Shown one piece after another: positions 17,586 to 25,833 of a stretch of 64,000 nt of DNA. Within the stretch, counting starts at the first letter, position 1, and each line of letters begins with the position of its first letter. Under the pieces are notes generated by a model. That model made no database searches and was not told the DNA's origin. It saw only the letters and a list, made by a program, of their open reading frames with translations. Origin of the DNA: Methylobacterium brachiatum (lineage in GTDB: Bacteria; Pseudomonadota; Alphaproteobacteria; Rhizobiales; Beijerinckiaceae); NCBI RefSeq assembly GCF_020523825.1, contig NZ_JAJALK010000002.1, forward strand, positions 620,001 through 684,000. The letters run 5' to 3'. The position numbers were made by a program, and so were the translations under genes.

Positions 17586-18623
17586 GTGGCAGGGCACGAT
17601 CATTCGCATGGAGGCCCTCCCTTCGAAGGCGCTTCGCAGTCCGGCCACGGCACGTCTTCGACCGCTGGCCGATCCGGGGGCCACGCCCATGGCGGTCACG
17701 CGCATGGCGGTCATGGCGGCCACGTCCACGCGCCGAAGAATTTCGGGCCGGCCTTCGCGATCGGCATCGTGCTCAACACCGGTTTCGTGGTGGTCGAGGC
17801 GGCCTACGGCTACCTCAGCAACTCGATGTCCCTGGTGGCCGATGCCGGCCACAACCTCTCCGACGTGCTGGGCCTGGCCGCCGCCTGGATCGCCGCCATC
17901 CTGGTGCGCCGCCGGGCCAGCGCCCGCTTCACCTACGGCTATCGCGGCTCCTCCATCCTGGCGGCCCTGTTCAACGCCGTGTTCCTGCTGGTCGCCATGG
18001 GCGCGGTGATCTGGGAGGCGCTCGTCCGGCTGGTCCATCCCGAGCCCGTGGTCGGCACCATCGTGATGGTGGTCGCCGCCGTCGGCATCCTGGTCAACGG
18101 CGTCACCGCCTGGCTGTTCGCCAGCGGCGCCAAGGGCGACATCAACATCCGCGGCGCCTTCCTGCACATGGTGGCCGATGCCGCGGTCTCGGCCGGGGTC
18201 GTGGTCGCCGGCCTGGTGATCCAGCTCACCGGCCAGGCCTGGCTCGACCCGGCGGTCAGCCTCGCCATCGCGGGCCTCGTCGTCTGGGCGACCTGGGGGC
18301 TCCTGCGCGACAGCGTGGCGATGTCCCTCGACGCGGTGCCGCCCGAGATCTCCCCCGAGGCGGTGACCGGCTTCCTGCGCGACCGGCCCGGGGTCATCGA
18401 CCTCCACGACCTGCATATCTGGCCGATGAGCACCACCAGCGTCGCCCTCACGGTCCATCTGGTGATCGCCGAGGACCACCCGGAGCATCGCGCGGCTGCC
18501 AACGGCTTCCTCAACGAAACCGCCGAGGGCCTGCGCACCCGCTTCGGCATCGGCCACGCGACCCTGCAGATCGAGGCGGCCGGCGGCCCGGCCTGCCGGC
18601 TCGCCCGGGAATGCGCGGCATGA
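17586..18623 (+). CDS. Cation diffusion facilitator family transporter
   Basis: 345 residues. The N-terminal 45 residues are a histidine-rich metal-binding stretch (HDHSHGG, GGHAHGGHAHGGHGGHVH). Six membrane helices follow; SMSLVADAGHNLSDV in helix II and HMVADAAVSAGVV in helix V carry the paired Asp/His metal site of CDF proteins (H/D-x3-D). The C-terminal cytoplasmic domain has VIDLHDLHIWPMSTTSVALTVHLV, typical of zinc/cobalt exporters of the CzcD/DmeF type. GTG 17586 follows GGGAG by 7 bases. The stop overlaps the aroE start, so it is co-translated with aroE in what is usually a maf-aroE-coaE cluster. The metal is not determinable from sequence. Confidence 0.93.
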   Translation: MAGHDHSHGGPPFEGASQSGHGTSSTAGRSGGHAHGGHAHGGHGGHVHAPKNFGPAFAIGIVLNTGFVVVEAAYGYLSNSMSLVADAGHNLSDVLGLAAAWIAAILVRRRASARFTYGYRGSSILAALFNAVFLLVAMGAVIWEALVRLVHPEPVVGTIVMVVAAVGILVNGVTAWLFASGAKGDINIRGAFLHMVADAAVSAGVVVAGLVIQLTGQAWLDPAVSLAIAGLVVWATWGLLRDSVAMSLDAVPPEISPEAVTGFLRDRPGVIDLHDLHIWPMSTTSVALTVHLVIAEDHPEHRAAANGFLNETAEGLRTRFGIGHATLQIEAAGGPACRLARECAA

Positions 18624-19471
18624 GCGTGTCCCCGATCCCCCGGGCCTTCGTGGTCGGCCACCCGATCGCGCATTCGCGCTCGCCGCTGATCCACGGCTAC
18701 TGGCTTAGCCAGCACGGTATCCCCGGCTCCTACGAGCGCCTGGACGTCGCCCCGGAGGCGTTCCCGGATTTCCTCCGGGCGCTGCCGGAATCGGGCTTCC
18801 GGGGCGGCAACGTCACGATCCCCCACAAGGAGGCGGCTTACGCGCTCGTCGATACGCTGACGCCGCGGGCGCAAAAGATCGGCGCGGTGAACACCCTGGT
18901 GGTCGAGCCCGACGGCCGGGTCCGCGGCGACAACACCGACGCGCCGGGCTTCTGCGCCCATCTCGACCACAGCCTGGGCGCCGGCTGGACCGAGCGGGCC
19001 GGCGGCACGGCGGTGGTGCTGGGCGCCGGCGGCGCGGCGCGGGCGATCGTGGTCGGCCTCGCCGAGAGCGGCCTGCGCCGGATCCTGATCGCCAACCGCA
19101 CCCGGGCCCGGGCCGAGACCCTGGCGGCCCTGGCCCCGGGGATCGGCACCGCGCTCGCCTGGGACGACCTGCCCGACGCGCTCGCCGGGGCAGAGCTCCT
19201 GGTCAACACCACCTCGCTCGGGATGAAGGGCCAGCCGCCCCTCGATCTCGACCTCACCCCGTTGCCGGAAACCGCCGCAGTGGCCGACATCGTCTACGCC
19301 CCGCTGGAGACCGACCTGCTCGCGGCGGCACGCCGGCGGGGGCTCGCCGCGGTCGACGGACTCGGGATGCTGCTGCACCAGGCGGTGCCGGGTTTCGAGG
19401 CGTGGTTCGGCCTGCGCCCGGCCGTCACCCCGGGCCTGCGGGACCGGATCGTGGCGGATCTTACCGGATGA
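18620..19471 (+). CDS. aroE: Shikimate dehydrogenase
   Basis: 283 residues. Reduces 3-dehydroshikimate with NADPH in aromatic amino-acid synthesis. The N-terminal substrate domain has [19 protein letters not shown] and the catalytic Lys-Asp pair in [13 protein letters not shown] and GDNTDAPGF. The NADP-binding fold has GAGGAARAI and [11 protein letters not shown]. The C-terminus ends with [18 protein letters not shown]. The ATG at 18620 overlaps the CDF stop (ATGA), better than the ATG 9 bases upstream. The stop overlaps the coaE start in the same manner. Confidence 0.95.
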   Translation: MSVSPIPRAFVVGHPIAHSRSPLIHGYWLSQHGIPGSYERLDVAPEAFPDFLRALPESGFRGGNVTIPHKEAAYALVDTLTPRAQKIGAVNTLVVEPDGRVRGDNTDAPGFCAHLDHSLGAGWTERAGGTAVVLGAGGAARAIVVGLAESGLRRILIANRTRARAETLAALAPGIGTALAWDDLPDALAGAELLVNTTSLGMKGQPPLDLDLTPLPETAAVADIVYAPLETDLLAAARRRGLAAVDGLGMLLHQAVPGFEAWFGLRPAVTPGLRDRIVADLTG

Positions 19472-20097
19472 GCAAGGGCCGCCCCGTCATACTCGGCCTG
19501 ACCGGCTCGATCGGCATGGGCAAGTCGGCCACCGCCCGGATGTTCTCGGCGCTCGGGGTCCCGGTCCACGATGCCGACGCCGCCGTCCACGCCCTCTACG
19601 GTCCAGGCGGCGAGGCCGCCGCAGCCATCGGCAAAGCCTTTCCGGGCGTGCTCGACCCGCAGGGCGGCGTCGACCGCGCCCGCCTGCGCGCGGCGGTGCT
19701 CGGCGATCCCGGCCGGATGGAAGCGCTCGAGGCCATCGTCCACCCGCTGGTCCGGGCGGCCAGCACGACCTTCCTGGCCCGGCACGCGGACGCGCCCCTG
19801 GTCGTCCTCGACATCCCGCTCCTCTACGAGACCGGGGGCGGGAGCCGCTGCGACGCGGTCGCGGTGGTCAGTGCGCCCCCCGAGGTGCAGCGCGCCCGGG
19901 TGCTGGCCCGCCCCGGCATGACCGAGGCGGCTTTCGAGGCGATCCGCGCCAAGCAGATGCCGGATGCCGAGAAGCGGGCCCGGGCGGATTTCGTGATCGA
20001 TACGAGCCGGGGCTTTCCCGCCGCCGAGGCCGAGGTGGCGCGGATCGTGGCCGCGCTGACGGAGCGCGGTGCGCCGGAGCACCCCTCCGCTGGGTGA
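19468..20097 (+). CDS. coaE: Dephospho-CoA kinase
   Basis: 209 residues. Final step of coenzyme A synthesis: phosphorylation of the 3' hydroxyl of dephospho-CoA. P-loop [14 protein letters not shown] at residues 8-21, then the CoA-binding [14 protein letters not shown] and the conserved IVHPLVR and [10 protein letters not shown]. The lid region carries the R residues of [31 protein letters not shown]. The ATG overlaps the aroE stop, so maf-CDF-aroE-coaE form one operon. In relatives dnaQ comes next; it is missing here. Confidence 0.95.
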   Translation: MSKGRPVILGLTGSIGMGKSATARMFSALGVPVHDADAAVHALYGPGGEAAAAIGKAFPGVLDPQGGVDRARLRAAVLGDPGRMEALEAIVHPLVRAASTTFLARHADAPLVVLDIPLLYETGGGSRCDAVAVVSAPPEVQRARVLARPGMTEAAFEAIRAKQMPDAEKRARADFVIDTSRGFPAAEAEVARIVAALTERGAPEHPSAG

Positions 20098-20154
20098 CGC
20101 GGCCGCGCGACGGCCTATCTCCCGCTCACCGAGCCGGCTGCGGGATGGACGACG

Positions 20155-20385
20155 ATGCGGTGTCTCGAAGGGATCGGCCGGGCCTCGGCGAATCCCGCGA
20201 TCATGGCCAAGGCCCTGATCTCGCTCCTGATCCTGCCGCTGCTCGCGGCTGGGCCGGCCCAGGCGCAAGTTGCCGGCGCCTGCCCGCCCCCGAAGAAGCT
20301 CGCGGCCGGCGCCTGCGTCACCGCCTGCCCGGGCGGATACGAGGATCGCGGGCGCGACTGCGTCTACCGCAACCAGTCCCGCTGA
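20155..20385 (+). CDS. Small secreted cysteine-containing hypothetical protein
   Basis: 76 residues from ATG 20155, which has CGGGA 9 bases upstream; an internal ATG at 20203 would give 60 residues starting directly with the signal peptide (AKALISLLILPLLAAGPAQAQ). The mature part is about 40 residues with four cysteines (ACPPPKK, ACVTACPGG, DCVY), suggesting two disulfides in the periplasm. I do not recognise a family. It follows coaE by 57 bases and is convergent with the hydrolase gene. Confidence 0.6.
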   Translation: MRCLEGIGRASANPAIMAKALISLLILPLLAAGPAQAQVAGACPPPKKLAAGACVTACPGGYEDRGRDCVYRNQSR

Positions 20386-20393
20386 CAGTCAGG

Positions 20394-21266
20394 TCAGACC
20401 CACCCGATCCGCCCGAAGAACCCCGCGATCTCGGCCGTGGCCCGGTCGGGGTCCTCCCGGTGGGGGAAGTGGCCGACGCCCGGGAACGGCGCCAGGTCGA
20501 GATCCGAGAACGTCTCGCCGAGGCGGTCGGTCCAGGCATAGGGGAAGATCGGGTCGTGCTCGGCCCAGCGCACGCAGGTCGGCACGGCGATCGGCGGCAG
20601 GGGCGGGGCCTCGCCCTTGAGCATCGCGATCCGGCCGGCATGGGCCGCCCGGTAATGCGCGAAGCCGCCCGCGAGGTTGCCCGGCTTCCAGAAATTGTCC
20701 GCGAAGGCGTCCATCACGGGATCGAACGCGTCCTTGCGATGCGACCAGTGGCGCAGGAAATGGCCGATATAGGCGGCGCAGCTCTCCCGGCTGGCGCCCA
20801 CCAGGGTCACCGCCAGGTCCATCTGGTTGAAGGACTGGTACCAGATCTCGCTGAGCCGGTCCGGCTCCCCGAGGCGGGGGCCGATCCCGGGATAGACGAA
20901 GTCGAACAGGAACAGGCCGGCGCAACGCTCCGGATGGGCGCGCGCCAGCGCCTGGATCACCGCGCCGCCGACATCGTGGCCGACGATGCCGGCGCGGTCG
21001 ATGCCCAGCGCCTCCAGCAGCGCCGCCATGTCGGCCGCCTGCTCCGGTGGTCCGAAGGCGCCCTCCGGCTTGTCGCTGTCGCCGAAGCCGCGCAGGTCCG
21101 GGGCGATCAGGGTGTGGCGGGCGGACAGCCGCTCCATCACCGGCTCCCAGGTCAGCCAGAATTCCGGCCAGCCGTGGAGCAGAAGCAGCGGCGATCCCGT
21201 GCCGCGGCGGGCGACATGCAGGTTCGCGCCGTTCACGCGCACGGTCAGGTGCTCGGTGCCGTCCAT
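20394..21266 (-). CDS. Alpha/beta hydrolase, epoxide hydrolase / haloacetate dehalogenase type
   Basis: 290 residues. The oxyanion motif LLLLHGWPEFWLTW (HGWP) near residue 30, the nucleophile elbow GHDVGGAV with Asp as nucleophile, and the catalytic histidine in GVGHFPHREDP near the C-terminus place it with soluble epoxide hydrolases and fluoroacetate/haloacetate dehalogenases. DLRGFGDSDKP is also typical. The exact substrate is unknown. The start lies 22 bases inside the end of the YihY gene, so the two are translationally coupled. Confidence 0.88.
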   Translation of the reverse strand: MDGTEHLTVRVNGANLHVARRGTGSPLLLLHGWPEFWLTWEPVMERLSARHTLIAPDLRGFGDSDKPEGAFGPPEQAADMAALLEALGIDRAGIVGHDVGGAVIQALARAHPERCAGLFLFDFVYPGIGPRLGEPDRLSEIWYQSFNQMDLAVTLVGASRESCAAYIGHFLRHWSHRKDAFDPVMDAFADNFWKPGNLAGGFAHYRAAHAGRIAMLKGEAPPLPPIAVPTCVRWAEHDPIFPYAWTDRLGETFSDLDLAPFPGVGHFPHREDPDRATAEIAGFFGRIGWV

Positions 21267-22147
21267 CGTCCCTCCATCCCGGCGCGCCGGGCCAGCATCT
21301 TCGCCTGCAGGCGGCTGCGGCGGGCGGCGATCACCGTGCCGTTGATCTCGCCGCCGAACAGGAACATGGCGGCGAGCCAGTACAAGAACACCAGGAACAC
21401 CATCGCGGTGGCCAAGCCCCCGTAGGTGGACGCGTAGGCGTTCGAGAACCGGTCGAGATAATAGCCGAAGCCGAGGCCGGCGAGGAACCACAGGATCAGC
21501 GTCACCCCGATCCCCGGCAGCACCGACAGGATCGAGCGCCGGCCGGCGGCCACGAACTTGTGGGCGATGATCAGCACCACCGCCAGCAGCAGGGCCGTGA
21601 CGACGATCCGCCCGATCGCCACCGTGAGGCCCAGGGGCTCCACCCCCGGGGCGACCAGGACGATGTTGCGCCAGATCAGCGGGCCCAGCACCACGAGCAG
21701 GGCGAAGGCCAGCATCGCGAAGGCGCCGCAGATCACGTAGCCGATCGATTCGAGCCGGGTCAGCCACCACGGGCGGCTCTCCCGCAGGCCGTAGGCCCGG
21801 TTCAGGCCGACCCGCAGGCTCTCGACCCCCGAGGAGGAGAAGTAGAGGGCGAACAGGGCGCCGAGCGTCAGCACGCCGCTGCGCTGCTCGGTGAGCACCC
21901 GGTGGACCTCGCCGACGATCGGCTTGGCGATCTCCCGGGGCCAGGCGTCGAAGATCAGGTTGCCCGCCTCGTCGGCCAGGGACTGCGTGCCGAACAGGCC
22001 GGCGAGCGCCGCGAGCAGGATCAGGAACGGGAACAGGGAGGTCAGGGTCGAGAGCGCGATGTGGCTGGCGATCGCCCAGCCGTCATGGGCGACGAAGCGC
22101 TGCGCCGCGAGGCCCGCGACCTGTAATCCGCTGCGGAGAGATTTCAC
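21245..22147 (-). CDS. YihY/virulence factor BrkB family membrane protein
   Basis: 300 residues with about six membrane helices. The N-terminal HDGWAIASHIALSTLTSLFPFLILLAALAG corresponds to the family's conserved first helix; the G-rich YASTYGGLATAMVFLVFLYWLAAMFLFGGEINGTV near the C-terminus is the best YihY/BrkB signature. The family was once called ribonuclease BN by mistake; its role is unknown, possibly in transport. It overlaps the downstream alpha/beta hydrolase gene by 22 bases. Confidence 0.9.
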   Translation of the reverse strand: MKSLRSGLQVAGLAAQRFVAHDGWAIASHIALSTLTSLFPFLILLAALAGLFGTQSLADEAGNLIFDAWPREIAKPIVGEVHRVLTEQRSGVLTLGALFALYFSSSGVESLRVGLNRAYGLRESRPWWLTRLESIGYVICGAFAMLAFALLVVLGPLIWRNIVLVAPGVEPLGLTVAIGRIVVTALLLAVVLIIAHKFVAAGRRSILSVLPGIGVTLILWFLAGLGFGYYLDRFSNAYASTYGGLATAMVFLVFLYWLAAMFLFGGEINGTVIAARRSRLQAKMLARRAGMEGRWTAPST

Positions 22148-22328
22148 GGGTGTCCAACGATCCTCGTAGCGCGCTCGCCGATGAAGGGCGCGCGGCCCGG
22201 CCCGTCAACGCCGCCGGACCCGTCCGGTCCCGTTCGCGGCCCGGTGACGCGCCGCGGCCACGCCGGACCGGCCGGATGGCCGAATCGCCGTTGCCATTTC
22301 CCCGCCGGCATGCTCCGTCCGCGCGGTC

Positions 22329-23219
22329 ATGCCCACCCCCCCAGGCGATTCGAACCGCGCGGCCAGCGCCCTCCCGGTGCTGTTCGTCCCGATCTGGGCG
22401 ACCGGCTTCATCTCCGCCCGGGCCGTGATCCCGCACGCCGATCCCCTGGGCTTCACGGCGGTCCGGTTCACCGGCGTCGCCCTGCTGCTGGCGCTGATCG
22501 CCATGGCGTCCCGGGTGCGCTGGCCCGGGACCCGGGCGGGCTGGCGCGATCCCATGGTGGCGGGCTTCCTGATGCAGGGCATCTACCTGTCGGGGGTGTT
22601 CTGGGCGGTGAGCCGGGGGCTCCCGGCCGGGATCGCCGCCCTGGTCGGCAGCCTCCAGCCGCTGCTGACGGCGCTCCTGGCGGGGCCGCTCCTCGGCGAG
22701 CGCGTCAGCGGCCGGCGGGCCTTCGGGATCCTGCTGGGCTTTGCCGGCGCCGGGCTGGTGCTCGCCCCGAAGCTCGGCGCCGCCGACCCGTCCGGGATCC
22801 CGCCGGTGGCCCTGGCGGTCAGCCTGGTGGCGGTCCTGGCCCTGACGCTGGGCACCCTCTGGCAGAAGCGGACCGGCGGGGGCGGCGACCTCCTGGCCAA
22901 CGCGACGCTGCAATTCGTGGGCGGGATGGCCTGCGCGATCCCGCTGGCGCTGGCCTTCGGCCACGCGACGATCGACCCGGTCGCGCCCCTGTGGCTCGGG
23001 CTCGCCTGGGCGATCCTGGTCAACTCGGTGGCCGGGATCCTGCTGCTCCTGGCGCTGATCCGGCGGGGCGCGGTGGCCGGCGTCGCCGCCCTGTTCTTCC
23101 TGGTTCCGCCGGTGGCGGCCCTGCTGGGCTACCTGCTGTTCGGCGAGGTGCTCACCCTGGTGCAGGGCGCCGGGATGACGGTGGCGGCGCTCGGCGTCGC
23201 GGTGGCGAGCCGGGCCTGA
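22329..23219 (+). CDS. EamA-family (DMT) transporter
   Basis: 296 residues with ten hydrophobic segments in two EamA repeats. The first repeat includes PIWATGFISARAVIPHADPLGFTAVRF and LQPLLTALLAGPLLGERVSGRRAFGILLGFAGAGLVL; the second ends with LFFLVPPVAALLGYLLFGEVLTLVQGAGMTVAALGV. DMT transporters usually export amino acids or other metabolites; the substrate is unknown. Single gene with its own promoter region (22148-22328), divergent from the YihY gene. Ribosome site is weak. Confidence 0.92.
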   Translation: MPTPPGDSNRAASALPVLFVPIWATGFISARAVIPHADPLGFTAVRFTGVALLLALIAMASRVRWPGTRAGWRDPMVAGFLMQGIYLSGVFWAVSRGLPAGIAALVGSLQPLLTALLAGPLLGERVSGRRAFGILLGFAGAGLVLAPKLGAADPSGIPPVALAVSLVAVLALTLGTLWQKRTGGGGDLLANATLQFVGGMACAIPLALAFGHATIDPVAPLWLGLAWAILVNSVAGILLLLALIRRGAVAGVAALFFLVPPVAALLGYLLFGEVLTLVQGAGMTVAALGVAVASRA

Positions 23220-23332
23220 CAGGAGGCCTTGGCGCCGCAGTCCCGGAACCCCCGGTGAGACCCGGTCTTTCGCTTGTTGCCGCCCAGCCGCCGAAGAGCC
23301 GGGCCGGATCACCGAGATCCCCGGGAGGCCCC

Positions 23333-23539
23333 ATGAACCAGATCCTCGTCGTCGCGCTCATCTGCGCCGCCAACGTCCAGGCCCCCGACTGCTCGCGGGA
23401 GACCGCCCTCGACGTGATCACCGGGCCGGCCCACACGCTGCAGGAATGCCTGATCCAGGGACCGGTACTGGCAGCCAATACCGGTTTCACCGGCGAGAAC
23501 GGCGCCTACGTGAAGACGCGCTGCGAGCAGAAGCGCTGA
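23333..23539 (+). CDS. Small hypothetical protein with three cysteines
   Basis: 68 residues. ATG 23333 follows a good GGGAGG site by 5 bases. A short hydrophobic start (QILVVALICAANVQA) may be a signal peptide; the rest contains DCSRETALDVI, LQECLIQGP and a C-terminal TRCEQKR. I recall similar small proteins of unknown role in Hyphomicrobiales but cannot name a family. It stands alone between the EamA transporter and mcd. Confidence 0.65.
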   Translation: MNQILVVALICAANVQAPDCSRETALDVITGPAHTLQECLIQGPVLAANTGFTGENGAYVKTRCEQKR

Positions 23540-23757
23540 GCCGGGCTGAAACGGCTTCCCGTATCGTGGCACGCGGGCACGGCTGTCAGTGATTGTGGAT
23601 ACGAAATAACGTGCGCCGAGCCGGTCTCCATTTCGGCCGCGAGCATTCTGACGCATTCAACTTCAGTTCAAGACGCCGCAAATGAAATCTGCTTCGGCCT
23701 CGACGTCGGACGGGTTAGAAGACACGATCCAATAAAACGCCACGCGAGCCAAAAACC

Positions 23758-25440
23758 ATGTCCGCATCCCCCGCCATCCAGACCGAGCCGCAGGACGTCG
23801 TCAGCCTCGCCAAGGCGGCCAGCGAGAGCGCGAAGGCCCTCGTGGCGGAAGCCACACGCCGGGTCCGGACGCGCATCCTCGGCACGGACGGGCGGATCGA
23901 TGCCGGCAAGCTCGAGACCCAGCAGCACGCCGCCCACGGGCTGGCCTGGCTGGCGACCTACGCAGAGGCGGTGGCCGAGCTCGGCGGTTATGCCGAACGC
24001 CTCCAGGCCGAGGGCCGGTTCGGCGAGACCGAGACGCTGCTCGTGCGGATCGGCGCCGGCGAGTATCTCGACCAGCTGTTCTCCGGCATCCCGATGAGCC
24101 AGGGCGAGATGGTCCGCCCGACCGGCTCGCTCGGCCTCTCGGCCAAGGAGGTCGCGCAGTACCGCTCGGACGCGGTCGAGACCCTGATCGCCGAGGGCAA
24201 TACCCCGGAGAACCGCGCCGCCCTGGTGGCGCTGATGCGCGAGGGCGGCGGCTCGGCCACCGTGGGCGCCTCGGGCCTCGACGAGGACATGGAGGCGATC
24301 CGCTCCGAGATGCGCCGCTTCGGCAAGGCCGAGGTGGTCGAGCAGGCGCATGAGTGGCACCTGAAGAATGAATACATCCCCATGGAGGTCGTCACTAAGA
24401 TGGCCGAGCTGGGCGTGTTCGGCCTGACCATCCCGGAGGAATACGGCGGCATGGGCCTGCCTAAGACCGCCATGTGCGTGGTCTCGGAGGAGCTGTCCCG
24501 GGCCTATATCGGCGTCGGCTCGCTCGGCACCCGCTCGGAGATCGCCGCCGAGCTGATCCTGTGCGGCGGCACCGAGGAGCAGAAGCACCGCTTCCTGCCG
24601 AAGATCGCCAGCGGCGACATTTTGCCGACTGCCGTGTTCACCGAGCCGAACACTGGGTCCGACCTCGCGAGCCTGCGCACCAAGGCCGTCAAGGACGGCG
24701 AGACGTGGAAAATCACCGGCAACAAGACCTGGATCACCCATCCGGTCCGGGCCGACATCATGACCGTGCTGGTGCGGACCAAGCCGGAGGAGAAGGGCCA
24801 TCGCGGCCTCTCGATGCTGATCGCCGAGAAGCCCCGGGGCACGGACGCAGAGCCGTTCCCGGTCCAGGGCCTGTCCGGCGGCGAGATCGAGGTGCTCGGC
24901 TACCGGGGCATGAAGGAATACGAGCTGGCCTTCGAGGGGTTCGAGGTGCCCGGCGGCAACCTGCTCGGCGAGGTCGAGGGCAAGGGCTTCGCCCAGCTGA
25001 TGCAGACCTTCGAATCGGCCCGCATCCAGACCGCGGCCCGTGCCATCGGCGTCGCCCAGTCGGCCCTCGACGTGGCCCTGCGCTACGCCGAGGAGCGGGT
25101 GCAGTTCGGCAAGGCGCTGGTCAGCTTCCCGCGGGTCGCCGACAAGCTCGCCATGATGGCGGTGGAGATCAACATCGCCCGCCAGCTCACCTATTTCTCG
25201 GCCCGCGAGAAGGATGCCGGCAAGCGCTGCGACCTGGAGGCCGGGATGGCCAAGCTGCTCGGCGCCCGCGTCGCCTGGGCGGCCGCCGACAACGCGCTCC
25301 AGATCCACGGCGGCAACGGCTTCGCCTTGGAATACCCGGTCAGCCGGATCCTGTGCGACGCCCGCATCCTGTCGATCTTCGAGGGCGCCGCCGAGATCCA
25401 GGCCCAGGTCATCGCCCGGCGCCTGCTCGAAGCGGCCTGA
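23758..25440 (+). CDS. mcd: (2S)-Methylsuccinyl-CoA dehydrogenase
   Basis: 560 residues. The C-terminal 390 residues are an acyl-CoA dehydrogenase: FGLTIPEEYGGMGL, the FAD/substrate motif AVFTEPNTGSDLASLRTKA, then QFGKALVSFPRVADKLAMM and IHGGNGFALEYPVSRILCDARILSIFEGAAEIQAQVIARRLL at the end. A further 165-residue N-terminal helical extension distinguishes it from ordinary enzymes and matches the flavoprotein that oxidises methylsuccinyl-CoA to mesaconyl-CoA in the ethylmalonyl-CoA pathway. That pathway regenerates glyoxylate for C1 and C2 growth in Methylobacterium. It stands alone with a 218-base upstream region and ends in a family 1 repeat. The call from architecture is strong but not proof against another long-form acyl-CoA dehydrogenase. 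Confidence 0.88.
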   Translation: MSASPAIQTEPQDVVSLAKAASESAKALVAEATRRVRTRILGTDGRIDAGKLETQQHAAHGLAWLATYAEAVAELGGYAERLQAEGRFGETETLLVRIGAGEYLDQLFSGIPMSQGEMVRPTGSLGLSAKEVAQYRSDAVETLIAEGNTPENRAALVALMREGGGSATVGASGLDEDMEAIRSEMRRFGKAEVVEQAHEWHLKNEYIPMEVVTKMAELGVFGLTIPEEYGGMGLPKTAMCVVSEELSRAYIGVGSLGTRSEIAAELILCGGTEEQKHRFLPKIASGDILPTAVFTEPNTGSDLASLRTKAVKDGETWKITGNKTWITHPVRADIMTVLVRTKPEEKGHRGLSMLIAEKPRGTDAEPFPVQGLSGGEIEVLGYRGMKEYELAFEGFEVPGGNLLGEVEGKGFAQLMQTFESARIQTAARAIGVAQSALDVALRYAEERVQFGKALVSFPRVADKLAMMAVEINIARQLTYFSAREKDAGKRCDLEAGMAKLLGARVAWAAADNALQIHGGNGFALEYPVSRILCDARILSIFEGAAEIQAQVIARRLLEAA

Positions 25441-25553
25441 AAGTCCCGGATTCACACGGTCCGGGACCGTGTGCGGGTGCCGGGCAGAGCCCGGCGGCAT
25501 CGGGGCTCTGCCCCGATAGCTCCGCCCAAGGGCTGAGCCCTTTGGGATCCCCG
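25441..25553 (+). repeat. Four-hairpin dispersed repeat, family 1, copy 5
   Basis: Starts immediately after the mcd stop. Hairpins: ACGGTCCGGGACCGT, GCCGGGCAGAGCCCGGC, TCGGGGCTCTGCCCCGA and AAGGGCTGAGCCCTT. Each arm carries compensating changes relative to copies 1 and 3, which argues that the hairpin shape is maintained. It abuts the stop of the convergent small gene at 25554. Confidence 0.85.
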
Positions 25554-25733
25554 CTACTTGGTAATCTTCACCGAGATCGGGTCGCTCGACGGGAACGTCT
25601 CCTCAAGGGCGTCGTCGAGGCGCTCGTCCATCTTCTCGGGCTTGTTGGCGGGATTGGCCTTGTCGTCCGGCTTGGCGCTGCCCTGCTGGAAGCCGGGCTT
25701 GGTCTCGTTCTCGAGCTTGTGGTCGTCGGCCAT
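25554..25733 (-). CDS. Small acidic conserved-type protein with an ETFPSSDP motif
   Basis: 59 residues, hydrophilic and Lys/Asp/Glu-rich, with no membrane segment. The C-terminal motif LDDALEETFPSSDPISV matches a widespread family of 50-80-residue proteins in Hyphomicrobiales that carry L..ALEeTFPASDP; their function is unknown. The start is ATG 25733. It is convergent with mcd across a family 1 repeat. It is short enough to be missed by automated callers, but the motif makes it a real gene in my view. Confidence 0.75.
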   Translation of the reverse strand: MADDHKLENETKPGFQQGSAKPDDKANPANKPEKMDERLDDALEETFPSSDPISVKITK

Positions 25734-25833
25734 GTCTGTCCCTTATCGGTGACGGGTGCACGCGCGGTGCCTGTGCGCGTCAACGCGACGGGGCCCGGGT
25801 GTTTCCGGTTTTTTCGGGCGCAAGGCGTATCAA

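Noticed and set aside
22340..22360. ATTCGAACCGC resembling the T-arm of a tRNA
   Set aside because: It lies inside the start of the EamA transporter gene, and no acceptor stem or anticodon arm surrounds it.
23594..23602. DnaA-box-like TGTGGATAC upstream of mcd
   Set aside because: It is a single site with one mismatch, no partner boxes and no AT-rich tract; a chance match is likely.
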